From assembly GCA_025435555.1 (NCBI GenBank), contig JAIWWG010000148.1, positions 1 through 54,715 on the forward strand: 54,715 nucleotides of DNA. The letters are read 5' to 3'. The notes beneath the pieces are model-generated. The model had not been told where the DNA came from and ran no database searches. It worked only from the letters and a program-made list of their open reading frames with translations. This DNA is from Chytriomyces cf. hyalinus JEL632. Taxonomy: Eukaryota > Chytridiomycota > Chytridiomycetes > Chytridiales > Chytriomycetaceae. Each line of letters begins with the position of its first letter. Within the stretch, counting starts at the first letter, position 1. A program made the position numbers and the translations under genes. Below, in pieces: positions 11,499 to 22,183 of this stretch.

Positions 11499-13218
11499 AT
11501 GAACAAACCGTCGTTTGGCAGGTTCGGGGGAGAGCTGTACCGCGCAAGCAGTGACGCTGACGACGCAATGGCACGCACACTGCGATTTCTCATGTACAAC
11601 TCGGACTCACGTGAGGGCGCTGATGAGGGTGGGTATCCCATTCTGTTTCATTCTGTCTCTTCTCTCGCTTACCAACTCTTTCTCTCAGAGGGTGACTTTT
11701 ACGCACGGGTGTGCCTGCTGGTCGGGAGAGGCACCGTGCCCACACAGAACCTGCAAGACAGCGAGCATCAGGATGTCATCTGGATCCCAGTCGACAGATT
11801 CGGGGGCGCATTCCCAGCTCCGGCCAGTCCGGATTCTTTGCAGTACCATCTGGTGACTTATCCTTGACTCTCTTCATCAACAAACTCACATTACTTTTAT
11901 TCGCAATCAGTGGATCGACTTTAACGATCCAACCGCCTTGGCAAAGATCCCCGACGCTTGCATCCATCGCATCATTGTCGACTGGTCCACCTGGCGCTAC
12001 ATGACCCCTCTCAAACCCATCCATGAGACACCCGCCAAACCGCATGCACATACAGAATCCCGCTCCTCAACACCACCCAATAGCAAAGAGAGTATCCCAC
12101 AAGCTCCAAAAAGCCCGCGCTCAATTCCACGAACACTAACCCCTCTGTCTGCATCCGCTGCAATGACAATCGACCGAACTCGGGCGCCAACTCTGATTGG
12201 ATCTTTGGCGGATCCAGCTGAATTTGCAAAACGCGTTGGAACCATGGACATTCTCAAACAACAACAACCACATCACAGCAGTGTAAATGTAGCGTCACCG
12301 CTTCAACCGCATCTTTCACCTAAACTGCAAAAACGCGGCTCCATCAATGACCAGCAACAACAGCCCACAAACTCGAGCGCACACAGCGTGCTTATAATGG
12401 ACGAATGGCGAAGGATTCTGAAACCAAACGGCGATCTTTTCTTTGAAGCGACTGTATCCAGTATTCAGTACCGGCTGGATGAATCTTCACGATTCAAAAG
12501 CGGTCTCGATGATTCAAAGCAATATAACTCTGAGGATGCGTGTGATTTCGAATGGGAATTTGACAACCCATCACACGTGATTGTTTCAAAGAGATGGGCT
12601 TTGGAAGTCCTGGATGAGAAGGAAGACAATTCAAATTCAAGAGATTCAAGCTCAATCGGAATGCTTCCACCGATTCATTCAAATCGACCCAAAACTGCTA
12701 CTGAAGAGTTTTCAAAGCTTTCAATGCGAGCATATGAAGCTGGAAAGGAAAGAAGGAGGAATCCTTTGATAGAAGAAAGTTGGTTGAAGGGTGAAGGGCA
12801 TGGAAGTGTTCCAGAAATGTTTGGATCTAGTGACGTTGTCGCTAGAAACCGGAAATCAAATGGAGTGAATCGTATTGCTTCATTGCGGGGAGATGTATCG
12901 GAAAAGTCATCCTCACAGCCCGATTTGGGGAACACAACAACAGCTCTGACAAAGCGAAACATTTTAAGTGCTCCGAATACTTTCGACGCGTTCCGTGAAG
13001 GTTTGCGAAGAGATGCGGACAGACGCGTTGCAAAAGAATTGAACTCTGCTTTGGACCGCGTTTGGAAGCGCGTTTTTGTAAAAGATGGAAAGTGGAAGGG
13101 TGAGTTTCGAGTAGTGAAAGGGAGGGAAGATGGTTCCAAGAGTGATAATTTGGACGATGAGTCGTATCCAGTGCCAACAAAAGGGTGGATTGAGCGATGG
13201 GTTCGAGTTGTAAAATAG
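11499..13218 (+). CDS. Methyltransferase-like (class I SAM fold) protein
   Basis: Three exons (11499-11628, 11689-11852, 11911-13218) join in frame to give about 533 residues. Residues about 45-130 have the layout of a class I SAM methyltransferase: a strand and glycine loop (VCLLVGRGTVP), then VIWIPVDR, and after the intron WIDFNDPTALAKIPDACIH followed by IIVDW. Further on, IMDEWRRILKPNGDLFFEA matches the conserved post-motif strand (EW-R-LKP-G). The glycine loop is not canonical, since the usual acidic residue and second glycine are altered, so catalysis is uncertain. A proline/glutamine-rich insert separates the halves and a long serine-rich C-terminal extension ends KGWIERWVRVVK. Substrate is unknown. 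The ATG at 11499 is the first in the frame after an upstream non-coding stretch. Confidence 0.55.
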
Positions 13219-13238
13219 TTTCAAAGTAAATATATAAC

Positions 13239-15788
13239 ATGAAAATAAACGTAGAGACAATGGAAGGTGAATATATATGCGTGCAAAGAAAGGTATTCGT
13301 CGCGTTGCTTGGCTTTGGCCCAGCCCAAAAAGCAAAGCAAAAACAAAAAAACAAGCGGACAACAGAAAACAGCTCCAAAATATTCCAAGCAATGATGGAC
13401 AGCATTGCGGATGACAGCAACAAAGAGGGTCCCATGACAGAGAAAGAGGGAGTCCAAACTGGCATGGGAGGAATGGACCCAGCAGTGTTTGCTCAACTAG
13501 TCTCGGCTCTACGCATGGCCACTCAACCGCATGCCACTCAACCGGCTGTCCATCTGGCGCCTGCCGCTGAGGCTGATGCTGGAGAGGCAAGCGCAAAATC
13601 AAACCCCGACTCCACTAGTGTCCCCGTATCAACGAGTGCACCGGGAAGCACGCTCACATCCGACCCGACCATGCTTACCGCTATTGCTTCCATGCTGGCT
13701 GCCAAAGGACCTATAGGAGCAATGCAAAATACCGATTTTACAGCACTGTCAGCCTTCATGCACGCTTTGTCTGCCGTAATGCCACCTCCTCAGACAAACA
13801 CACTGCTTGCACTGCCACCTGCACCCGTCTCAGCGCCACCACTAACTACTTTTCCAACTCCATCCATTTCACTCTCTGTCCCTCAACATGATGCAACAAA
13901 GATGCTCCTGCGCTCGCTCTCGGTCAAAGCTGCGTTGCTTGCCGCCCGTGCTCAAGAACTGGCGGTTGAGGAAAAACACGTGGCGGCATTAAAAGTGAAG
14001 ACGCGTTCGACCGAGACGGACCTGACACGCATCAGAACTTCATTGAATGAACTGGAAGCGCGTCTCAAGGATGAAAAGATTCGGTTCGATCAAGCCGAAG
14101 CGAGATGGATTCAAAAAGATGCAGTGTGGAGAGAAGCAGTGCGTTTTTGTTGCTTTGACGTATCTTGTGTGAAAGCTCCTCTAATTTTTGTTTTCCAATT
14201 GTGGTTCCAACAGGTGGAACAACTGGACGCAAAAAAGGAGGAAGTCCGCGAACTCGAACGCGCTGTGTCTGATCTAAAGAACGATGTTCGCCGCGAAACG
14301 GGCTTCGACCCTGAAAATATCGCTGCGCTTCCAAGCCCGATGGATTCCAACATGTCAAAATCAGACAATGAAGTGGATTCCTTCTTGCGCGGCGTCATAC
14401 CAGATCGGAGCTCGGATATTTATTGCGACTCTGTTGGAAAGTCGAGTCAGCTAAGTTTGGCCAATCCTCGCATCAAAATCGTTGAACGCACCAGCGCTCT
14501 GTCTCCGCCATTAGAATCTCCAGTGCGGAGCCACTCGAGCTCAACTGCTGCGCAATTTGGATCGCGTAGCGCGGATTTGCGCAATGTTTTGGAAAATGAC
14601 CGGAAACGATCGATTCATAGCTTGGCTGGTGATGGGGACGCATCCACGCATTCTTTAGTGCGCAATAGCAGTTTATCAAGTGCCAACAATTCCACTTCTT
14701 CCAACAGCGTTGCAATCACAATTGTGGAGCGCCGTCCAAGGGGAAGTACGACCTCGGCAGAGCGTGCTCATTCCCCGTCATTCTCTTGTTCGACCACGGC
14801 AACTTTATCCCAGGCATCAGCGACCCCGCACACACTTTATTGCCTCGCATTCAATCAAAACAAGTGCATTCATTCCAGTTCTAGTTGCCAAAACGTTCAT
14901 GGATGTCTCTACTGCCACAGCACTCAACATTCCATTGTGAGTTGCCCTTCTCAGCGTAACATTTGCGTGACTTGGAACATGAGCAGTCCTAGTGCTTCAT
15001 GCCCAAGCTCTTGTCGACGCGAACACCGATGCCTCCGATGCGCATCCACATCCCACAAGCTCATCAACTGCCCACATCCAGCAGACCAAGGCCTAGAGTA
15101 CTGTTTTGCGTTTAATGCGTGGGGGATTTGTCGGTTTCATGGAAACGGGGAGTGCGGTCGGGCACACTTTTGCATGCGCTGCATGAGTGAAGAACATGCT
15201 GGATTCAAGTGTCCGCAAAATGTTGGCGAGTATCCTCGAAGTGTTAAAGCGGCTGCTGGCGATGGCTCGAATCCAAGCAATTCAACGTCTGTATCTTCCA
15301 GAGAGAGGGAGAGAGATTCTAGAGAAGTGAGTAGAGAAGGTGGTGGCGGAAGAAGCAACAGCAATGCCGTCACGTTATCGCTTTCAAGCTCGGAGAAACG
15401 CCAGAGTGACAATTTGCACGAGCGTGGCGATGACAAGCGGGCTCGAAACTCGTATCGTTCACGAAGCAGGAGCCCAATCAAGCGCAACGGAAGCATAAGT
15501 GGCAGCAGTACGAGCCGTGCGATTGTTGTTGAAGACAAGCGAAGTACTTCCACTCGTCCAACAGAAACCAACGGAAGTACCAGCAGCGGTGCCGCACGTC
15601 GAGACAGTACCAGCAGCGGGGGCAGTGGGTTCTCCATGTTGACGCATAGTGAACGCGGATCCGTGTGCCGTGACTTTAACAACAACAAGTGTGCTCTAGT
15701 GGATACCAAGTGCCGTTTCCGACACGTTTGTTTGCGATGCGGTGATTCTAGCCATCAAGAAAAGAGGTGTCCGCATACATCTGTTTAG
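13239..15788 (+). CDS. Protein with four composite CCCH+CCHC zinc modules
   Basis: This is a large, probably RNA-binding protein. One intron, 14139-14213, is predicted (GTGCGT...CAACAG). It is 75 nt long and has no stop, so retention would keep the frame. Translation may begin at 13239 or, more likely given the leader, at the ATG pair 13392/13395. The order is: low-complexity P/S/A region; coiled coil (ALKVKTRSTETDLTRIRTSL onward, and QLDAKKEEVRELERAVSDL); serine-rich linker; then zinc modules at about 14839-14950, 14962-15078, 15097-15222 and 15661-15780. Each module is C-x7/8-C-x6/7-C-x3-H (C-x11-C-x3-C-x3-H in module 2), one residue, then C-x2-C-x4-H-x4-C. Between modules 3 and 4 is an RS-like stretch (YRSRSRSP). 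No family name was recognised. Confidence 0.85.
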   Translation: MKINVETMEGEYICVQRKVFVALLGFGPAQKAKQKQKNKRTTENSSKIFQAMMDSIADDSNKEGPMTEKEGVQTGMGGMDPAVFAQLVSALRMATQPHATQPAVHLAPAAEADAGEASAKSNPDSTSVPVSTSAPGSTLTSDPTMLTAIASMLAAKGPIGAMQNTDFTALSAFMHALSAVMPPPQTNTLLALPPAPVSAPPLTTFPTPSISLSVPQHDATKMLLRSLSVKAALLAARAQELAVEEKHVAALKVKTRSTETDLTRIRTSLNELEARLKDEKIRFDQAEARWIQKDAVWREAVRFCCFDVSCVKAPLIFVFQLWFQQVEQLDAKKEEVRELERAVSDLKNDVRRETGFDPENIAALPSPMDSNMSKSDNEVDSFLRGVIPDRSSDIYCDSVGKSSQLSLANPRIKIVERTSALSPPLESPVRSHSSSTAAQFGSRSADLRNVLENDRKRSIHSLAGDGDASTHSLVRNSSLSSANNSTSSNSVAITIVERRPRGSTTSAERAHSPSFSCSTTATLSQASATPHTLYCLAFNQNKCIHSSSSCQNVHGCLYCHSTQHSIVSCPSQRNICVTWNMSSPSASCPSSCRREHRCLRCASTSHKLINCPHPADQGLEYCFAFNAWGICRFHGNGECGRAHFCMRCMSEEHAGFKCPQNVGEYPRSVKAAAGDGSNPSNSTSVSSRERERDSREVSREGGGGRSNSNAVTLSLSSSEKRQSDNLHERGDDKRARNSYRSRSRSPIKRNGSISGSSTSRAIVVEDKRSTSTRPTETNGSTSSGAARRDSTSSGGSGFSMLTHSERGSVCRDFNNNKCALVDTKCRFRHVCLRCGDSSHQEKRCPHTSV

Positions 15789-16251
15789 AGATTTGGAGTC
15801 CTTTTTTTGGGAGTGGCTTTCGTTCAGTTTAATCTTAATATTTTTGGAGGGTGTTGAGATACAAATTGAGGTTGCGAAGGAAGGCAAGTTTGTTGTCTGT
15901 TTTCTGGGGAAGTTGTTATATATTTTTTGTTATTATTTTTTTTATTCACCTTTCTCTTTCTCTCCTATTTTATTGTCCTGGCGACTCTGTTCAGAGTGGG
16001 GGGGTGTAATATACTACATTTGATTGGTCTGAAGGTGGATGGCCAAGAAGCCTGGAGACTGTGGATGCGATGGAGCATGTTGGATGGAATGTTCCAGAAT
16101 GTTCCAAGTGGCCGAGTCTGCTGTGCATGAACTCGGTTCATGCATCACATCTCTTGTATCACGCTCGCCTTGGCGGGCATTTAAAAAAAATTAAACCCAT
16201 TAAAAACAATCAAACTTATTCGGCGTGAACTAAATCGAGCGACTCAGAAAA
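15789..16251. other. Intergenic, no feature seen
   Basis: This is AT-rich sequence with T-tracts (15920-15960). It contains no credible exon and separates two same-strand genes. It must contain the terminator of the zinc-module gene and the promoter of the TIR-LRR gene, but no clear TATA box was found. Confidence 0.5.
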
Positions 16252-19200
16252 ATGACTGGTGGAACATCTGACGCTCCAGCAGGTCTGCCCCCTTGGATAC
16301 CGTCTGCCCCACACACACTCACTCCCTTATACAGGCTCTGACACAGACCATCCCATCATCTGGGTCGCAACAAACCCACCGAAGCCGGCGGCAGTCTGGA
16401 GCCCAGCCCGCTTACTCGACCAGAACAAGGTCGACGATACCTTGGCCGACAATGCTGACGAAGACTCCGAGCCTGAAGGTGAAATCGTGGAGGAGGATGA
16501 GATGGACTTGTCACCGGCATCCTTGGCAAACTTTGTGGTGAGAACAAGAAGGACAAAAGGACACATTTTAAAATGTCACCCACCCACTTACTTGTATCTC
16601 TCTTTATTTTAACAGGAAGAACTGCGAAAGGACTTGAAAGTGTTTGCGTTCGAGATGGCCAAAGACCGAAATCTGCGAAAAGCCGAAACCAAAAAGAGCG
16701 TCAACCGTTTCTTTTCAACTTTGGACAACAAACAACTTTCGGACACCAAGTCCCAACCGATTCAAAACAAGGCCATTGCAAAGTCGCTCGAAGCGTTTAC
16801 AGACTTGTACAAGGCACAGAAGGGTCTCCCCGTCAAGATGGCTGCGCTTCGTCATATTGAAACGATTCTGCGATACATGGCCGAATCACCGAACGATGCC
16901 AGCAAACATCATGAGGAATATTCTTCGCTGCTGGACGCGCAAATCGAAATTCGGGAATTAAAAGCGACTCTAGCCATGAAAGAGAAGGAGTTGTCGGACC
17001 TGCATGAACGGTTGAACAATTTGAAAGAGCAAAGGCATTCGATTCAAAGCCTGCTGCCAAAACCAAGCATTGAAAAGCTGGCTCCAGTTGCCGCATCCGC
17101 GTTGAATGTTTCTGGAATCTTTAACAAGATTCGACGCGGTTCTGGTTTCTTTTCAACTGCTGCATCTGCACCCACTCCCACCGTCATCACCGAAACAAAA
17201 AACGTTACAGCCTTAACGGTCATCGATCCGCATTCCCCACCAAAGTCGATCGAGACGGATCTTCAAGCATCTCTTGGCGCTTGCGGCGGTTGGTTTCAAG
17301 AGAAGGAAACATACGACTTTTTCATTTCATACCGCGTGTCATCTGAGGCACGCGTGGCAATGGAATTGTACTTTCGATTGAAGGATCAAAGAATCATGGA
17401 TGAAAGGGGAAATTCCAGACAAGTGACCGTGTTCTGGGACAAGGAGTGCCTCAAAAAGGGACAGGTGACCAGTTGGTCGATCATATCGATGGATTCTTCA
17501 TTCACTGAAACGACAAAATAGGACTGGCGCGATGGGTTCGTGCAAGGGTTGAAAAACTCGAGATGTGTTCTGATGCTTGTGTCTGGTGGCGCAACCGAGC
17601 CAATGGTTTGGTCGAATGAAAATCCCGACAATGTTTTGTTGGAATGGGAAACCGCTGTCATGGCTGGCCAAAAAAATATTTGTGTGCCTCAACCAGGTAA
17701 ACACAAATCCATTCAACTTCTGTCCTGTTGTTTTTCTAACGGCAAGTTCCAATCCAAAAAAAAGTCTTCATCAATGACAACCTGAAAGGCATCAAAGGCT
17801 TGGACGACGCCAGCAAATTCCTCAAGTCCGACAAATGTCCGACACTACGTCCAAACAAAGCAGATGCGCACAAATGGGCCGCATCCAAAACCCTGTACGA
17901 AGTCAAACAAATCCAAGGAGTCCAATTGGACGTGAATGAAGTGTCATGGTCAATTCCCGACTTGATCAAAGCATTGCAAACGTACGCCCCGTTGCAGATG
18001 AAGGCCGCAGCGAATCAGTGCGCGACAGAAGCGTCCTTCTTTCAACAGTTTCCGGACACTTCTTTTGATAGCACCGAGTTTAATATCAAGTTCTTGTCCA
18101 GTTTTGATCTGATGGAGCTGTTTGGGTCTGAAAAGGATAAGAAGATTGGGATTCTTGAATATCGCAAATCGTTGAAGCATTTATCCGTGTCTTTCAGGAG
18201 TAAGTGTCTCTCACTGATCAGCAGGCATCTCACTAACCAACACGCACTTCAGCTAATCCGAGAATGTCTAGGAATTCGATGGAAATTCTCACACACGGTC
18301 TGAAACAAAATTACTCATTCTTGAGAACCATCAACCTCAGTGGTAATGCCTTTTTCTTTCCATAATTTGGTTTTTTTCTCTGTCTCACAATCCTTCACGG
18401 TCGTTGTGCTGGCCAACCTCAGGAGCCAATCTTGCCGACAAGCAGATATGGAACCTTCTGACGGAAGCCTTAAAAGTGAATAACCAGTTGGAGTCCATGG
18501 ACCTGACCGACAATGACCTGACAGGACTTCCAGACCCATACAAGGTCATTGAAAACCACAACAGCATCTATTCATGCACAATGGGCTCCAATGCCGGTTT
18601 TGAAGCGACAAGTTTACTCAGAGACGGAATCGAGCCAAACACCTACTACACAGACATGGACGCATACTCACTCCTCCTCTTGACAGAGTTATGGGAATAC
18701 GGCAAACCGCGAATGGAAATGATTGTGTTTGCTTACAATAACACAAACGTGAAGGAGGAAGACGTGCCAGAGAGTCTTGGACTGTTGCTGGGAAAATTGC
18801 CGGGATTGAAGTCGATTGAGATTCAGTCTGAGGCGCTTATTGGGGCATTGACGACGTGTATTGTGAACAGTGACACGATTACGGATATTTCTATTGGGTT
18901 GGCGGAGAGTGCGAAACCGGCAAAAAAAAAGAGTGGCAGTGCTGGAGCGAATGTAAAGGACTCGGGAAGTAACAAGATTGGTAGGATTGGAATTTAGTTG
19001 TTTTTTGTGATATTGCGAAAGGCCGTTCTTATCCAAACTTTTTTTATCCCTGCAGAGAAAAAGCAATCGCAACCATGGATGAAGCCTCTCTGTGACGCTT
19101 TAGTTCGTCGAGGAAAGGAACTTGCGAAACAGGCTGCGCTGAAAGCAGCCACGGAGGAGGAGGAGGCACGAAACGCGGAGACACTTGAACATGAGCGTAA

Positions 19201-21556
19201 CCCGGCATCTGAACACGAACGATCCCCTGCTGGAAGCGCGGACCAAGTAAATGAAGAGGGGGCTGAGGAGGATGACGAAGAAGAGGAGGAAGATGATGAT
19301 GATGAGAGCGGCAGTGACAGCGATGATATTATCGAAGACCACAAGTTGTCGCTCTCATTGAACAGTATGTGTCCTTCAATTTTTTCTGCCGTTAAGTAAT
19401 CAGTGCTCCGCCTATTGTTGCAGACCTTGGACTCACTGATCAGGATGTTACTCTCCTTGCCAACGCGTTCCGCAAGATGAAAAACGGCCTTGCTTATTTG
19501 ATCATGGATGGTAAGTGGAAGTTCACTCGCAATAGTTGAAAAAATCTCAAACACTTTCGTCTTTTCCAGAAAATGAAATCAGTGCTGTTGGATTCTCGTC
19601 ACTTCTCAAAGTATTCACAAACGCTTGCACGGTGGACACTTTGAGTCTGGATGGAAACAATATTGGCCCTGGATGCGCAAAGGACCTGCACAAGTTTGCC
19701 CGTGAAGCAACTGGATTGTCGGGCCTGTATCTTGCAAGTGAGGGTCCAACTGTAACTCATGACTCTATCAAAGAATGCTCACAAGCTATTGATGACCAGG
19801 AAATCCCCTTGGCGAATCGGCTGTGAAAATGCTGTTTGAGGGTCTTGCGATGAATGAGAACCCTACAATTGAGAGATTGAGTTTGCGGCGTAATTGTGAT
19901 TTTGTTCACCTGACACAAGTATTTCTGTCGCTCATGGTATTTTTTTTGATAGAAACAAACATTGCTGATAACGCCGCAAGGGCTATTTCAACTGCAATTG
20001 AAGGTCTCTCTGCATTGGATTTGCTTGACTTGTCCAGTAAGTCGCTGTAATTCTCAGGTGCTTTCAATTTATTCACTTTCCCCTTTCCTCTTTTCCCAGA
20101 AAACGATTTCACGAGCAGTGGATTTATTGCATTGGCGTCTGGCCTCCACAGCAATAAAAGTCTCACGAACCTTACGATATGTGGTGAGTTCCTTCAATCA
20201 GAGTTTGTAATGCTCCTGGTATTAATACTTTGACTTGACCTTGATCAGACATTCCGATGAACGAAGAGTCGGTGGATGCATTCGTCAACGCGTTGAAAGC
20301 AGAAGACCGCACTTTGGAACACCTGGACGTTTCCCAATGCCAACTTGGGGACGCGTTGGCCGCCAAGATTTTGAATTTGTCCACAAAGGAATTTTCGGTT
20401 GACATTTCATGTGAGTGTAGTCGTTCTTCGGAAATTGTCCAAAAGTCTCACCCTTGCTTTTTATTTCCCCAAGCCAATGGCATTACGGGAGACACACAGT
20501 TTACAGAGGTGTTTTGCAGCAAAATTCTGGCGGGTGATATTTTCCGATGGCAATTTGAAGGTAACTTACTCCTCAACTCTTGGCCATGGAAAACTAACCA
20601 ACCATGCTATCTCACGCTGAAGATGACAAACTGTCGCTCGAGTTTTTCAAAAAGACTGCAGAGGCGCTTGCAACAATGGGACGTCAGAAATACGACGAGT
20701 GGACAAAACTTGTTGACGAAGCGTGGGACAACCACTGCAAAGAACAATTGGCTCAAAAACTTGCCACAGAAGAAGAAGAATCAGAGGAAAGTGCTGAAGA
20801 GGTTCCTCAAGTTGCTGAGGGTGAAGAAGAAGGGGTTGCGGCTCCACTGACCAAGAAAGACATGCATGCCGAAACTGCTGTTGAGCCATTTTCGGAATTG
20901 GCATTTGAAGGTGAAGCTTGCTGCATTGCATTTTGAGGAAAGATGGGATGGTTTTTAACTTCTCTGATTAGATTGCTTGCTGGATAATGAACGAGTAGCC
21001 GCTCTATTTTCGTGCATCCCTGACTGGACATACCCGGTCATTAAACTAACGAGTGAGTAGGAGTTGCGTTTGAAGTGTCCATCGGCAGGCTAAATTTTTT
21101 AACTGCACGATCAGATTGTGGTTTGGACGATACAGTCATTGACCTTCTCCTTGAACGCCTCACCATCAGTCCTTTGACACTCGCAGGAGAAATTACCTTG
21201 AACGGTAACTTTAGACATGTGTTGGCAGTCGAGGTTTCTAAACAACAAAACGTGCAGCAAACGATCTGACTGAAAGGGGTCTCGAGAAACTGCTCCTGGC
21301 TTTGAAGAACTTGGACCAAATCCGGCTGGAAGGATCGTACGAGTACCCGCGTGACCCGTTTTCCATCTACTGCAAAGGTAACGAAGAGTGCCACCAGTGG
21401 TTATGAAAATGGGGTTTACTGACATTTTTAACGCGTCTCTTTTCAGAAATCCCGGTTTCAGCCGACTTTTACAGAAAATGGGAGTTTTTTACCTCAGAAC
21501 TCCAAACTGTTCAGTTTTACATTAACGCTGTGGAAGAGATTATCATCGACGTGTGA
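16252..21556 (+). CDS. TIR-LRR protein with SARM1-like TIR domain
   Basis: Twenty exons join with consistent phase to about 1,366 residues. Starts: 16252, 16335, 16616, 17522, 17765, 18253, 18423, 19056, 19424, 19570, 19800, 19953, 20100, 20249, 20474, 20623, 20972, 21115, 21258, 21447. Residues 1-80 are acidic. About 80-300 are helical, with a coiled coil (IEIRELKATLAMKEKELSDL). The TIR domain, about 310-490, starts YDFFISYR. It continues with VTVFWDKECLKKGQ, then a strand CVLMLVSGGA, then EWETAVMAGQKNIC, and a late GVQLDVNEVSW block. E404 in EWETA aligns with the catalytic glutamate of SARM1-class NAD+ hydrolases. From about 565 on, ribonuclease-inhibitor-type LRRs (LSLDGNNIGPGCA, LEHLDVSQCQLGD) alternate with an acidic exon at about 781-884. 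No NB-ARC or NACHT motif was seen. An NADase or immune/self-recognition role is inferred. Confidence 0.88.
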
Positions 21557-21613
21557 GGCCCGATAGATAGATACAACGCATTTCCAAAATAAACGCTTCG
21601 TTTACATTTATTC

Positions 21614-21745
21614 ATGAATCTTGTGTCAAGATCAAAACAAGCTCCCAACAAGAGTCAGCACGTGTCTCTTCTGGCGCTGGGATTCTGGCGGCACTCTCAG
21701 CCGCACACTCTCCTGGTCGCTTCAAGTATGCACGGATATCCAGAG
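21614..21745 (+). pseudogene. Truncated 5' end of a GT32 glycosyltransferase gene
   Basis: This fragment matches the start of the intact glycosyltransferase at 25302: the ATG context, a KQ/KH-rich leader, then LLALG.W where the intact gene has LLALVILAALS. The frame is lost after about 40 codons. The preceding 3' flank (cgatagatagat and the aataaac signal) also matches that of the intact gene. The copy ends abruptly at about 21745, where a TIR-LRR exon-5 fragment begins. Confidence 0.75.
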
Positions 21746-22152
21746 AACACCATACTGATTGGGCAGCGAATCAGTGCGCGACGGAAGCGTCCTTCTTTCA
21801 ACAGTTTCCGGACACTTCTTTTGATAGCACTGATTTTAATATCAAGTTCTTGTCCAGTTTTGACCTGAAGGAGCTGTTTGGGTCTGAAAAGGATGAGAAG
21901 ATCGGGATTCTTGAATACCGCAAGTCTTTGCGGAATTTGTCCATTAGATTGTGGTTTAGACGACACAGTCATTGACGTTCTCCTTGAACGCGACAATTTG
22001 TGATCTTCGATAATACCATCACCACTTTCCTCTTCCTCCTCCTTAGCCCCTTCATCATTTACTTGGTCCGCGCTTTCACTGGGGGAACGTTCGTGCTCAG
22101 AGGTCACGTTATGTTCATGTTCAAGAGTCTCTGCGTTTCGCGCCTCCGTCTG

Positions 22153-22183
<31 letters not shown>

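Noticed and set aside
12842-13602. Overlapping minus-strand frames of over 200 codons with hydrophobic runs
   Set aside because: They span the end of one plus-strand gene and the start of the next, both with better support; the hydrophobicity comes from complementing charged codons.
15137-15709. 190-codon minus-strand frame within the zinc-module gene
   Set aside because: It is antisense to the RS-like and zinc-module coding region; its leucine/serine runs are the complement of serine/arginine/glutamate codons.
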